This document shows, in pieces, positions 6,784 through 14,829 of a stretch of DNA of 23,284 nt. This stretch comes from an uncultured Bacteroidales bacterium (GTDB lineage Bacteria > Bacteroidota > Bacteroidia > Bacteroidales > F082): assembly GCA_905234765.1 (NCBI GenBank), contig CAJOIF010000034.1, forward strand, positions 1 through 23,284. The letters are read 5' to 3'. A program made the translations under genes and the position numbers. Each line of letters begins with the position of its first letter. Position 1 is the stretch's first letter. The notes under the pieces are model-generated. The model was not told the DNA's origin. It saw nothing but the letters and a program-made list of their open reading frames with translations, and did no database searches.

Positions 6784-7253
6784 AGTCTTTTCAAGGTTTG
6801 GATGGCTTTTTCTGTGCCGAAAAAATATTGTATCGTAAGACCTTTCATATAGCGCAGGTTCTTTACTAATGTTGGCAGGTCGATGGAATGTGTCTCATAT
6901 CTCCACAATTGTGCACCTACTCTGTCGTTTGCAATTGGGCCAATCACCACATCATAGCTGTGTGCTTGGTTTTTGGAGGCATTGTTCCTGTTCAGCAGTA
7001 TAAACTTAGCCCAATCCTCATTGTAATCCTCAAAACGGAGGACTTGAAGTGATTTGAACAAGTCCAAATCCATCTCATATGCCATGACAACAGGGGATCC
7101 CCATTCAAGTTGTTCAACTTTAATTTGGGCCATTTCCGCAGCTTGGTCATAATTGTCGGACAAGTAGAATCCTTAACCAAAATCCTTATTGGGTTTTGAT
7201 TTCAACAAATCAATCTTGTCGAATTCCAAATTGGATCCGTGGTATAAAATCAT
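6780..7253 (-). pseudogene. DUF3990 (ADP-ribosyltransferase-like) gene interrupted by an in-frame stop
   Basis: Read through, the frame encodes 157 residues from ATG 7253. It begins MILYHGSNLEFDKIDLLKSK, continues PNKDFG, then TAA at codon 27 (7175-7173), then GFYLSDNYDQAAEMA and onward with no shift of frame. The C-terminal part includes YDVVIGPIANDRVGAQLW, typical of DUF3990. In ART folds of this type the His of YHGS (His5) and the Tyr of GFYLS (Tyr30) contact NAD, and the stop falls between them. The family normally has Lys or Arg at this position, so one base change would explain the stop. A TTG at 7163 could restart translation but would omit His5. The frame overlaps both neighbours by ATGA junctions. 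A sequencing error is the main alternative. Confidence 0.8.
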
Positions 7254-7474
7254 GACAAAGCTCCTCCTTTTCTATGGCAATATTCCGTCATGTCGTTCAC
7301 CATGGATATGAACGATTGTGTGTGGACGTAATCATAGTGGCGGTCAACAAAGTCGATGCCTTTGAAACGGCTCAGATAATTAAATGCTTGTTTCATTGTC
7401 AAGCCATGCTTTTGCGCAAATTCTACAATGAAAATCAACGTCCATTCCATCTTGTCTTGAATGCTATAGGCCAT
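7250..7474 (-). CDS. DUF3791 family small protein, first gene of the ART-like cassette
   Basis: A 74-residue soluble helical protein. The pattern EFAQKHGLTMKQAFNYLSRF followed by KGIDFVDRHYDYVHTQSFISM matches DUF3791, including the conserved YDxxHTQS block near residues 47-54. These proteins are typically encoded directly beside DUF3990 and are suspected, not shown, to neutralise or assist it. The TGA (7252-7250) overlaps the ATG of the DUF3990 frame. The DNA is more AT-rich than the flanking rluD operon. A -7 box lies just upstream at 7501-7494, so it is the promoter-proximal gene. Confidence 0.75.
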   Translation of the reverse strand: MAYSIQDKMEWTLIFIVEFAQKHGLTMKQAFNYLSRFKGIDFVDRHYDYVHTQSFISMVNDMTEYCHRKGGALS

Positions 7475-7493
7475 ACCTCTACTACTTTTGCTG

Positions 7494-7501
7494 CAAAAAT
7501 A
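7494..7501 (-). promoter_or_regulatory. -7 box for the DUF3791/DUF3990 cassette
   Basis: The minus strand reads TATTTTTG, an exact TAnnTTTG match, 20 bp upstream of ATG 7474. No clear -33 TTTG is seen at 19 nt. Confidence 0.4.
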
Positions 7502-7576
7502 GAAAATAAATAGTAAAGTGGGAAGGGGTTGGTAGATTTTTTTGGGAAAGAGGTTCCCGCGCAGCGGAAACTCATC

Positions 7577-8638
7577 TTATTCCTCCATCAGATTCCTTGC
7601 TTTCAAGTAAACCCTCCATTTCTCCAGCACCTGTGTCATGTCGTCGGGCAGCTCGGAGGTGAACATCATTTCCTTGCCAGTGGTGGGATGTACGAAGCCC
7701 AACTCCTTGGCGTGAAGCGCGTGGCGAGGCATGATCTTGAAGCAGTTGTCGATGAACTGCTTGTATTTCGAGAAAGTGGTGCCTTTTAGGATGACGTCGC
7801 CGCCGTACATGGCATCGTTGAACAAGGGATGACCAATGTACTGCGAGTGGACGCGAATCTGGTGGGTGCGACCTGTCTCAAGGCGGTATTCGTTCAGCGT
7901 CACATAGCCAAAACGTTCCAGCACTTTCCAATGGGTGACGGCATCTTTGCCATGGTCGCCATCGGGATACACGGTCATCTTGCGGCGGTCGGAGGTGCTG
8001 CGCCCGATGTTGCCCTCAATGACGCCTTCGTCTTCCATGAAGTCGCCCCAAACGAGAGCGTAGTAGCGGCGGTGGATGGTGTGCTCAAAGAACTGGTGCG
8101 CCAATACGGCCTGTGCAGCCTCGTTTTTGGCGATAATCATCAGGCCGGTGGTGTCCTTGTCGATGCGGTGGACGAGGTAACCAAAGCGGTTCTCTATCTT
8201 TTGCTTGGTCTGCTCAAAATGATAAGCCAAGCCGTGCAACAAGGTGCCGTCGTAGTTGCCGTGACCGGGATGCACCACCAGCCCCGCCTGCTTGTTGATG
8301 ACGATGACGTCATCGTCTTCATAGACGATGTCGAGCGGAATGGGTTCGGGCTTGATGTCGGTGTCGCGGGGCGGATAGGTAAAGACGATGGAGATGACAT
8401 CGTTGGGCTTCACCTTGTAGTTCGACTTCACCACCTTGTCGTTCACCAAAATGTTGCCTGCCTTGGCCGCATTCTGCACACGGTTGCGCGAAATGTTGGA
8501 GATGTGGTTGGTCAGATAGGTGTCGATGCGCTCCAACTGCTGGCCTTGATCGACCACAATGCGGAAATGCTCAAAGAGTTCGCCGCTTTCTTCTTCTGAC
8601 AACTCGTTGTCTAACAGTTCATCTTGCTCTTGACTCAT
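7577..8638 (-). CDS. rluD: RluD-family 23S rRNA pseudouridine synthase
   Basis: A 353-residue enzyme that converts uridine to pseudouridine in RNA; by family, large-subunit rRNA positions. It has an N-terminal S4 RNA-binding domain (about 35-85) and a catalytic domain carrying HRIDKDTTGL with the catalytic Asp160. Further RluA-family blocks are VVHPGHGNYDGTLLHGL and GRTHQIRVH. The start at ATG 8638 gives the normal length; a longer frame upstream merely reads through the preceding gene. The ATG overlaps the TGA of the T9SS cargo gene (8637-8635). It is the last gene of the PASTA operon. The exact modified site is inferred from the family only. Confidence 0.93.
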   Translation of the reverse strand: MSQEQDELLDNELSEEESGELFEHFRIVVDQGQQLERIDTYLTNHISNISRNRVQNAAKAGNILVNDKVVKSNYKVKPNDVISIVFTYPPRDTDIKPEPIPLDIVYEDDDVIVINKQAGLVVHPGHGNYDGTLLHGLAYHFEQTKQKIENRFGYLVHRIDKDTTGLMIIAKNEAAQAVLAHQFFEHTIHRRYYALVWGDFMEDEGVIEGNIGRSTSDRRKMTVYPDGDHGKDAVTHWKVLERFGYVTLNEYRLETGRTHQIRVHSQYIGHPLFNDAMYGGDVILKGTTFSKYKQFIDNCFKIMPRHALHAKELGFVHPTTGKEMMFTSELPDDMTQVLEKWRVYLKARNLMEE

Positions 8639-10743
8639 TTTCTGATGACGATTTTTTGGGTGATGATTTGGCCTTGTGCCGTGGTCAGGCTGATGAGATA
8701 AAGTCCGTCGTTCAAATTGCCAACGGGGATTTCTTGCGTGAAGGCATCTCGCCAAACACAGCGTCCTGTCAAGTCAAAGAGGCTGGTCTGAATGATTTCG
8801 ATGCCCTCTGAAGGTTTGATGTTCAGTATGTTGCTCGCTGGGTTGGGGAAGAGCTCCACGGCTTCGGTCGAAAAATCATTCTCATCCACTCCGATGTAGT
8901 AGGAGTCGCCAACCACGGGCCGTATCATCAGTGTGCCGTGCATCTCTGTGGGTTGCCACGAGCCATTGGTGTTGTAGAACGTGTTCTGGCTGTTATCGTT
9001 TGAGGCATCGAATCCGATGTTGATGAGGTTGGAGTTTTGCTGCACAATGCCGATGAAGAAATTGCCAGTGTGGGTGACGGTTTTGTCGAATTTGTAGTAG
9101 TGGAAACAGTAGATTTGTTCTTCCCATTGCGGACGTTGGTTTTCCATGCGGTAGATTTCCTGACCAGGGCGACCGTTCTCTTCTTTCCAGACCACGATGT
9201 CGAAATACTTGTCGTTGGCATTGTTAAGTGTGTGGTTGAAAAGCAGTTGTACGCCGCAAATGGTGTCAAATTCGGTCATTGAGAAACGCACGGCGAAGCA
9301 TCCTCCAGCGGGATTCACGCCATAGCCCATTTCAGGGGTGCCGTCGTCGTAGGCGTAATAGTTGTATAGGCCTTGGCGGTATATCATCGAGTCGGTCAAG
9401 GGTGGAGTGCAGGTTGAGTCATAAATATAGTGCTTGATTTCATACGAAACCGAGTCGTAGGCGAAACTCATAGCAAACAACGCACCCACGTAGGGACAGG
9501 CCGGTGACTCGTGGTTAGCGGAGCAGTTGAGGTAACCTGTTTGGGCGTATGGGTTGATCACAACGGGTTCCACGACCCTTGTATAATGTTGGTTTCCACC
9601 GATTTGTTGCACAGAATAGTAATAATGTGCTTCGTGTGGAACATTGTCGAGGTTGGCGATGTCCAATTCCAGACTCTCGCGAATGGCACCATTGGGGTTG
9701 GCGCGGTATTGCCTGTAAGGGATGGCTTGGTAATTGTTGAAGAACGAGGGACGTTGTCCAGAGAAGGTCAGCATGGGGTAGAAGGTATCGTCAATGTTAC
9801 GCCCATAGTTGAGGTACACAAAATCGATGTTCCATTGGTCTTGGTTGCCACGGTTGGCTGGATTGTTGGAACTTTCAATGCTGGCGTAGTTGTAGAAACG
9901 GATGTAGAAATGGTCGGTGAAGTAACGCAAGTTGCGGATGGGTATCATCACCTGCTTGAAATACTGTCCGTTGTTTTCTTCCATAAAGGCATTGAGAGTT
10001 TGTCCAGGAGTGCTCCATACATGATACCAGACGGTGTCGGCTACCGGGACAAACACCGAGTCGCATGGGATGGAGATGATGCCTTGCATGGACGGGGTCA
10101 ACGTGTCGGCATTCAGCACAAACAACCCAGGCTGGCAGCCGCCAAAAGCCCATATGGTGTCGCCAGGAAACAGTGTGTCGACTTGCATCTCATTGAATAT
10201 CTCTGCAAGGGTAAAGTTCTGGTACTCAAGGTGTGAAAACTCCAGATGCTCGGTGGCTGTGCCGAATTGAAGCACCAAAGAGTCTTGGGCTTCGGGAGAT
10301 GCCCCATTGCCTTGTGGTTGGTAGTAGAAGCTGAAATAGAGCGAGTCGGCGGGAGTGAGCGCACGAGGCTCGGGCTCAAGCACGGAGTCCAAGCGGATGC
10401 GGGTCGAGGTGAGATGTTCGGCGATGAAAGCGTTGCTAATGGCATAGTCGTACACACAACCTTTTTCGTCAAGCACATCCAAAGTGGCAGCGTTGCGGTT
10501 GGGCGGACAGAGCGGGAAGCCGTCGTTGACAAAAGCCTTGCAGTCGGTCCATTTGGTGGAGTCGGGATAGATGTGGCTTTGGCTGAAGTCCTCAAAGAAA
10601 GGCAGGAAAATGCCCGTGGGATGGACGTATCTTATGGCTTGCCGTTCGCCGTGATAAAACCCCGTCAGCACTTCCTGAGCGTTGCAAATTGGGCCGAAAC
10701 TAAAGGCTAACGCTAAGCATAATATCTTAAAATTCATCTTCAT
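8635..10743 (-). CDS. T9SS type A sorting domain-containing secreted protein
   Basis: A 702-residue exported protein of unknown role. An N-terminal signal peptide starts MKMNFKILCLALAFSFG and ends ICNAQ. The body is rich in aromatic and Asp/Asn residues and looks like beta-sandwich adhesion or carbohydrate-binding modules; FFEDFS near residue 50 is a common opening in such proteins. The C-terminal 70 residues are a type A type IX secretion domain: VELFPNPASNILNIKPSE, then LFDLTGRCVW, then GLYLISLTTAQGQIITQKIV with a basic end. It should be exported through T9SS and fixed to the cell surface or released. ATG 10743 is chosen; ATG 10737 also works. Either start lies inside the end of the PASTA gene in another frame. 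Confidence 0.88.
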   Translation of the reverse strand: MKMNFKILCLALAFSFGPICNAQEVLTGFYHGERQAIRYVHPTGIFLPFFEDFSQSHIYPDSTKWTDCKAFVNDGFPLCPPNRNAATLDVLDEKGCVYDYAISNAFIAEHLTSTRIRLDSVLEPEPRALTPADSLYFSFYYQPQGNGASPEAQDSLVLQFGTATEHLEFSHLEYQNFTLAEIFNEMQVDTLFPGDTIWAFGGCQPGLFVLNADTLTPSMQGIISIPCDSVFVPVADTVWYHVWSTPGQTLNAFMEENNGQYFKQVMIPIRNLRYFTDHFYIRFYNYASIESSNNPANRGNQDQWNIDFVYLNYGRNIDDTFYPMLTFSGQRPSFFNNYQAIPYRQYRANPNGAIRESLELDIANLDNVPHEAHYYYSVQQIGGNQHYTRVVEPVVINPYAQTGYLNCSANHESPACPYVGALFAMSFAYDSVSYEIKHYIYDSTCTPPLTDSMIYRQGLYNYYAYDDGTPEMGYGVNPAGGCFAVRFSMTEFDTICGVQLLFNHTLNNANDKYFDIVVWKEENGRPGQEIYRMENQRPQWEEQIYCFHYYKFDKTVTHTGNFFIGIVQQNSNLINIGFDASNDNSQNTFYNTNGSWQPTEMHGTLMIRPVVGDSYYIGVDENDFSTEAVELFPNPASNILNIKPSEGIEIIQTSLFDLTGRCVWRDAFTQEIPVGNLNDGLYLISLTTAQGQIITQKIVIRK

Positions 10744-11614
10744 ATTCAATGTCGGTGGTTTCGATGATTTCTGTTATGGTGTCAATTTCAATGAGTTGTG
10801 GTCTGTTGGAAAGCGAATCTTCATGGAGCAGTTCCTCCATCTGCTTCTTGAAATCAAGGGTGCGGCTCGAATGGTAGGTGAGGTCGACAAAGGCGCCAGG
10901 ATTCACCGCGCCGGCACTGGGTCCGGGACTCATTCGGCGTACACAGAGGTATTGGATACTGTCATTGTCTTCATAGGTCTCTTTGCCCAGGTTGAGCCCA
11001 GCCAAATTGAGCAGACGTTTGGCTTCCAATGCGGGCTTGCCGATGAGGTTGGGCACCTTGGCACGGTCTCTGTCTCGTCCCAAGCCGACACGTAAGGTGA
11101 TTTTACTGCCTTTGACGAGTTCGGTGCCACCTGCAATGGGTTGACCTTCATAATACTGTTCGATGATGGCGTTTTTGTACGGACTGTCCTTATAATCAAG
11201 GCGTTCCACGGTAAGTCCCGCTGATTCAAGTGAGCCGATGGCCTGCCGCAAGGAAAGGTTTTTCAGGTTGGGCATGATAGTCTTTTCAGGTGTCTCAGCC
11301 ACGATGATGATATAGACGTTGCGCCCCTTTTTGATCTTTGTGTTGGGCAAAGGGTCTTGTTGGTAGATGCTTCCAGGCTGCTGTCCCTTGGGATACACGC
11401 TGTCGATGAGGAAGAAATGGAAGTCGTGGGCATATTGCCGCTCCACTTCATGATAGTCCTGACCGATAAAATCAGGCATGGCGTAGACCTTGTCGTGACG
11501 AGTGTATCTATCTAACAACCTGAATGTTATCCATAGCAGCACTATGCAAAGTAACAATATGCAGAGGAGGTTGAGATAAAATTTCTTTTCCTTAAGAAAG
11601 TGTAGGCGTCCCAT
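10727..11614 (-). CDS. PASTA domain-containing membrane protein
   Basis: A 295-residue protein with one N-terminal membrane helix (about 12-33) and a periplasmic part of three PASTA repeats: about 43-106 (MPDFIGQDYHEVERQ), 111-177 (MPNLKNLSLRQAIGSLESAG) and 184-248 (VPNLIGKPALEAKRLLNLAG). An acidic C-terminal tail of about 45 residues follows. There is no kinase or transpeptidase domain. PASTA modules bind peptidoglycan fragments or beta-lactams in better-known proteins, so a wall-sensing or scaffolding role is plausible. It diverges from ddl, another cell-wall gene, and leads an operon with the T9SS cargo and rluD. Its last codons overlap the start of the T9SS gene. Confidence 0.88.
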   Translation of the reverse strand: MGRLHFLKEKKFYLNLLCILLLCIVLLWITFRLLDRYTRHDKVYAMPDFIGQDYHEVERQYAHDFHFFLIDSVYPKGQQPGSIYQQDPLPNTKIKKGRNVYIIIVAETPEKTIMPNLKNLSLRQAIGSLESAGLTVERLDYKDSPYKNAIIEQYYEGQPIAGGTELVKGSKITLRVGLGRDRDRAKVPNLIGKPALEAKRLLNLAGLNLGKETYEDNDSIQYLCVRRMSPGPSAGAVNPGAFVDLTYHSSRTLDFKKQMEELLHEDSLSNRPQLIEIDTITEIIETTDIEYEDEF

Positions 11615-11681
11615 ATTTTCGTATTTTAGCCGTGAATTTACAACTCCATTGGGAGCGTTTTATTGTTTGACAATCAACCGA

Positions 11682-11689
11682 CAAAAGTA
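11682..11689 (-). promoter_or_regulatory. -7 box for the PASTA operon
   Basis: The minus strand reads TACTTTTG, an exact TAnnTTTG match, giving a leader of about 60 nt. Its upstream half runs into the ddl coding start, so the two divergent genes share this short spacer. The -33 element is not obvious. Confidence 0.4.
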
Positions 11690-11697
11690 CAAAAAAT

Positions 11698-12675
11698 ATG
11701 AAAAACGTGGCAATAATTTGTGGCGGAGATTCGGGAGAGTTCGAAATTTCCGTCAAAAGTGCTCAAGTGGTGAAGCAGAATCTGAATCCGGAACTGTATA
11801 ATTCTAAGATTATTGTTGTATCGAAAAAAGGGTGGTACGGACTCTTGAAAGATGGTACACGGGTAGATGTTGACAAGAATGATTTTTCCATTTCAGTAGG
11901 CGGACACAGGACTAAATTCGATGTGGCTTTCAACGCGGTGCATGGTGAGCCTGGTGAGAATGGGCCGCTTTCGGGTTATCTCGAGTTGCTGGGTATTCCT
12001 TGCACCTCGTCGCCTTTGACCACTTGCGCCCTCACGTTCCATAAGGACTTCTGCAAGCGCATAGTGGCTTCATACGGTGTCAATGTGGCACCATCGTTGC
12101 TCATCAACGAAGGTGAAAAATACGATGCCGATGAAATCATCAAGGAACTGGGATTGCCTCTGTTCGTTAAGCCGACCTGCAACGGCTCCAGCGTAGGTGT
12201 GACTAAGGTGAAGACGGCAGAAGAACTTGCCCCTGCCATCTTTAGCGCGAGAGCGGCCGGTCGACAAATAATGTGCGAGAAGTTTGTGGATGGTCGCGAG
12301 TTTGGCTGCGGCGCCATGGAACACAAGGGCAAGATGATGGTCTTCCCGCTCACCGAAATCATCAGCAAAAACGAGTTCTTCGACTACGAGGCAAAGTACA
12401 CCGCCGGTAAGTGTGAAGAGGTGACGCCCGCCCAAGTTGACGAGGCCACGGAAATCGAAATCAAGGCGACCACGGCGATGTTGTATGAAAAGTTGGAGTG
12501 TAAGGGCTTCGTCCGTATGGACTACATCGTCAGTGATGAGGGCGTGTTTTTCATCGAGGCCAACATCGTCCCAGGTATGTCCGAGGCCAGCATCATTCCC
12601 GCGCAAGCCCGTTGCTTCGGATTGACGTTAGGCAAGCTGTTTGAGATGGCTATTGAGGAGGCGATGGGGCGCTAA
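11698..12675 (+). CDS. ddl: D-alanine--D-alanine ligase
   Basis: Joins two D-alanines using ATP, for peptidoglycan precursors, in the cytoplasm. The 325-residue length is normal. The N-terminal domain carries VHGEPGENGPLSGYLELLGI. The ATP-grasp core carries LFVKPTCNGSSVGVTKV (serine loop, about 155-172), EKFVDGREF, FFDYEAKY (Tyr230) and the metal/ATP site FIEANIVPGMSEASIIP (Glu287, Asn289). All key blocks are present, so it should be active. Small departures from the common family text are GIPCTSS and HGEPGENG. It converges with the radical SAM gene, and the two stop codons overlap by 3 bp (12672-12675). Confidence 0.93.
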   Translation: MKNVAIICGGDSGEFEISVKSAQVVKQNLNPELYNSKIIVVSKKGWYGLLKDGTRVDVDKNDFSISVGGHRTKFDVAFNAVHGEPGENGPLSGYLELLGIPCTSSPLTTCALTFHKDFCKRIVASYGVNVAPSLLINEGEKYDADEIIKELGLPLFVKPTCNGSSVGVTKVKTAEELAPAIFSARAAGRQIMCEKFVDGREFGCGAMEHKGKMMVFPLTEIISKNEFFDYEAKYTAGKCEEVTPAQVDEATEIEIKATTAMLYEKLECKGFVRMDYIVSDEGVFFIEANIVPGMSEASIIPAQARCFGLTLGKLFEMAIEEAMGR

Positions 12676-13619
12676 ATTCTCTGATAGACTCTGCCTTGCC
12701 ATGTCCCCCTTTCCTCCATCCGTTTCTCAATCTTAGCCAGCACTTCGTCGTAGCGTAGTTTCATCCAAGGCTCGGAAACGAGATAGCGTGGTGGCACTTC
12801 ACCCGCAAAACGCTCGATGACGATATTGGGGTTGAGTCGCTCGGCGAAGTCGATGACAAAATCGATGTATTCGTCCAAATCAAAAAGATGGAAATGCTCT
12901 GGATAAGCTCGGTATTCCTCGGCCATTTTTGTGTCTTTGAAGATTTGCAGTTGGTGGAACTTGACCGTGGTTAAAGGCAGTTGTGAGATGATGTCGGCGG
13001 CATCGAGCATCATCGTTTTGCTTTCTCCAGGCAAGCCGAAAATGAAATGCGCCCCACAGGGGATGCCATAATCGGCGGTCATGCGGATGGCTCGTTCCGC
13101 CGTGGCGAAGTCATGGCCTCGGTTGACGCGCTTTAGGGTTTCATCGTAAACGCTTTCCACGCCGTATTCCAACATGACATAATGCGTTTTTTGGATTTCG
13201 TTGAGGTACTGCAAGATGGCTTCATCAATCAGGTCGGGGCGAGTGCCGATGACAATGCCGATGGTTTCGGGCACATCCAAAGCTTGAGCATAGATTTTTT
13301 TCAGCTCCTCCAATGGCTTGTAGGTGTTCGAAAAGGGCTGGAAATAAGCGAGATATTGGTTGGCGCGGCGATACCGCCGTTGGTGGAATTCAATGCCTTC
13401 CTCGATTTGTTGGCGGATGCTTTTCTCGGGCTGGCAATACGACGGGTTGAAGGCCGCGTTGCTGCAAAAGGTGCAGCCGCCCGTGCTGATTTTGCCGTCC
13501 CTGTTGGGGCAACTGAAACCCGCGTCGATGCTGATTTTCTGCACACGCCCCCCGAACTGCTTCTTGAAGTAGTTGCTGTAGCTGTTGAATCTGCGTTCGT
13601 CGCCCCAAGGATATCGCAT
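12672..13619 (-). CDS. TIGR01212/YhcC-type radical SAM protein
   Basis: A 315-residue iron-sulfur enzyme of uncertain function. The N-terminal block has the cluster cysteines in CPNRDGKISTGGCTFC (Cys37, Cys49, Cys52); the 11-residue gap between the first two cysteines is typical of this family rather than the usual CxxxCxxC. It also has FQPFSNTYKPLEEL, IGIVIGTRPD, LEYGVES and GIPCGAHFIFGLPGE, all characteristic of YhcC-like proteins. YhcC homologues belong to the Elp3/MiaB-like radical SAM group; no substrate is known to me. The TAG overlaps the ddl stop tail to tail. Upstream is a short spacer with 9-bp repeats. Confidence 0.9.
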   Translation of the reverse strand: MRYPWGDERRFNSYSNYFKKQFGGRVQKISIDAGFSCPNRDGKISTGGCTFCSNAAFNPSYCQPEKSIRQQIEEGIEFHQRRYRRANQYLAYFQPFSNTYKPLEELKKIYAQALDVPETIGIVIGTRPDLIDEAILQYLNEIQKTHYVMLEYGVESVYDETLKRVNRGHDFATAERAIRMTADYGIPCGAHFIFGLPGESKTMMLDAADIISQLPLTTVKFHQLQIFKDTKMAEEYRAYPEHFHLFDLDEYIDFVIDFAERLNPNIVIERFAGEVPPRYLVSEPWMKLRYDEVLAKIEKRMEERGTWQGRVYQRI

Positions 13620-13635
13620 GGTTTCTTTTTTTTGT

Positions 13636-13679
13636 CACAAACCCACAAAACTGTTTTGCATGTTTTGTAGGTTTTGTGA
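13636..13679. repeat. inverted repeat with three tandem 9-bp units
   Basis: GTTTTGCAT, GTTTTGTAG and GTTTTGTGA are consecutive (13653-13679). The mirrored sequence CACAAACCCACAAAAC (13636-13651) can pair with most of it. It fills the spacer between the di-haem enzyme stop and the radical SAM start. It lacks a T run on the minus strand, so it is not an obvious terminator. Confidence 0.5.
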
Positions 13680-13682
13680 TAA

Positions 13683-14825
13683 TTATTGTTTTGGATTGTT
13701 CAAGAAAGTTTCATCCGTCAAAGTGTTCAAAAACGCCTTCAGCTGGGCCTTTTCAATGTCGGTGAGTTGCACGCCGCCGTCCATCACATGGTGCATCAGC
13801 GGGTTGATGTTTTCGGAGTTCTTCACCCCCTCGCTGTAGAAGTCGATGACCTCGTCCAAGGTGGTGAAGCGCCCATCGTGCATGTAGGGACTTGAAACGG
13901 CGATGTTGCGTAGGGTAGGGGCTTTGTATGCGCCTCTGTCCCAATGGCTTCCCGTAATGGTAGCGCGGTCTTCTGGGTCGTTGAATACGTCGTCCAAGCC
14001 GTTGTTGTAGAACAGGTTGGTGGTCATCAGGGCCAAACCGCCGCCACCATGGCAGTGGAAGCAGTCGGCGCCGTCCTCGGTGCAAAACAGCTCATAGCCA
14101 GCAAGTTCGTCTTCGGTAAGTTGTTCTTCGCCGCGCAGGTAGCGGTCGAATTTGCTGTTGGCGGAAACTAGGCTCCGTACATACTGCGCCACGGCGCGTT
14201 CAATATTAATAAAGGTGATGTAGCGGTTGCCAAAGGCTTTCTCAAACAGCTCAGGGTAATCGTTGGTCTTTTGCAAATACTTGACTACCTGATTGGTATC
14301 TGCGTTGATTTCCACGGGACTCGTGACTGCCGCCAAAACCATGTCCTCCAAGGTGGCCACGCCGCCGTTCCAGCCTAAGCCAGTGTGGTTCCAAGCTAAG
14401 TTGACCAAAGGCAGCATAGCGTGATGGGTGTTGGTCGGTGCACCATATTCAAAGTTATGCTCCTGATGGTGGCACGATGAGCAACTACGGATGCCCTCGG
14501 TGCCATCGCGACCTGAAAGTCGCGGGTCGTAGAACAGTTTCCGGCCCAATTCCACGCCTTCCATAGTCATGGGGTTGTCGGCGGGGATGTTGTTTTTCGA
14601 AGGGAAATAGGCGGGCTGCTCCAACTCATAAGGCGTTGGCGTATAGTGGATTTCCTCTGGCTTGCACGAGAACAAGACTAGCAAGAGTACAAAAGCCCAT
14701 GTCATTTCGAGGATTTTGGAGGCATAGATACGCTCCCTCCTTTGTCGGTCGGAAATCGAAGATTCGACGGAGTCAATGCATGCCTTCAAAATCCGAGTAA
14801 ATCTATGGGCGTTTAACTGTTTCAT
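13683..14825 (-). CDS. MbnH/MauG-like di-haem cytochrome c peroxidase family lipoprotein
   Basis: A 380-residue exported protein with two haem c motifs, CSSCHH (Cys115-His119) and CFHCH (Cys255-His259), plus the family blocks GRKLFYDPRLSG, SSPVEI-like TSPVEIN, APTLRNIA and YMHDGRF. Enzymes of this family use high-valent di-haem chemistry either on peroxide or on a partner protein. The lipobox VLFSC (Cys54) follows a hydrophobic run, so it should be membrane-anchored. ATG 14825 lies 4 nt after the MbnP-like gene; ATG 14840 overlaps that gene and ATG 14705 starts just before the hydrophobic run. The stretch from about residue 6 to 44 is an inserted palindromic element (14695-14810) that separates MKQLN from FVLLLVLFSC. 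Confidence 0.9.
   Translation of the reverse strand: MKQLNAHRFTRILKACIDSVESSISDRQRRERIYASKILEMTWAFVLLLVLFSCKPEEIHYTPTPYELEQPAYFPSKNNIPADNPMTMEGVELGRKLFYDPRLSGRDGTEGIRSCSSCHHQEHNFEYGAPTNTHHAMLPLVNLAWNHTGLGWNGGVATLEDMVLAAVTSPVEINADTNQVVKYLQKTNDYPELFEKAFGNRYITFINIERAVAQYVRSLVSANSKFDRYLRGEEQLTEDELAGYELFCTEDGADCFHCHGGGGLALMTTNLFYNNGLDDVFNDPEDRATITGSHWDRGAYKAPTLRNIAVSSPYMHDGRFTTLDEVIDFYSEGVKNSENINPLMHHVMDGGVQLTDIEKAQLKAFLNTLTDETFLNNPKQ
14695..14810. mobile_element. 116-bp palindromic insertion element inside a signal peptide
   Basis: The outer ends GCCCAT (14695-14700) and ATGGGC (14805-14810) are inverted. Each is followed after a 10-nt interruption by a second inverted pair GGATTTTGGAGGCAT (14711-14725) and ATGCCTTCAAAATCC (14780-14794), matching at 14 of 15 bases. 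The middle contains further pairing such as CTCC/GGAG, GTCG/CGAC and AATCGAAGATT. The whole folds as one long hairpin. It is read in frame by the di-haem enzyme gene. It carries no transposase, so it is a MITE- or REP-like element. Its class is unknown to me. Confidence 0.7.
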
Positions 14826-14829
14826 AAAA

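Noticed and set aside
7544..7559. GGGAA/TTCCC hairpin after rluD as a terminator
   Set aside because: On the minus strand it is followed by A residues, not T residues.
7829..8599. Plus-strand open frame opposite rluD
   Set aside because: Antisense of a well-supported enzyme gene; the product is valine/aspartate-rich shadow sequence.
7577..8755. Longer 392-codon start for the rluD frame
   Set aside because: The extra 39 codons lie inside the T9SS gene in another frame and look unlike an S4-domain protein start; ATG 8638 with ATGA overlap fits.
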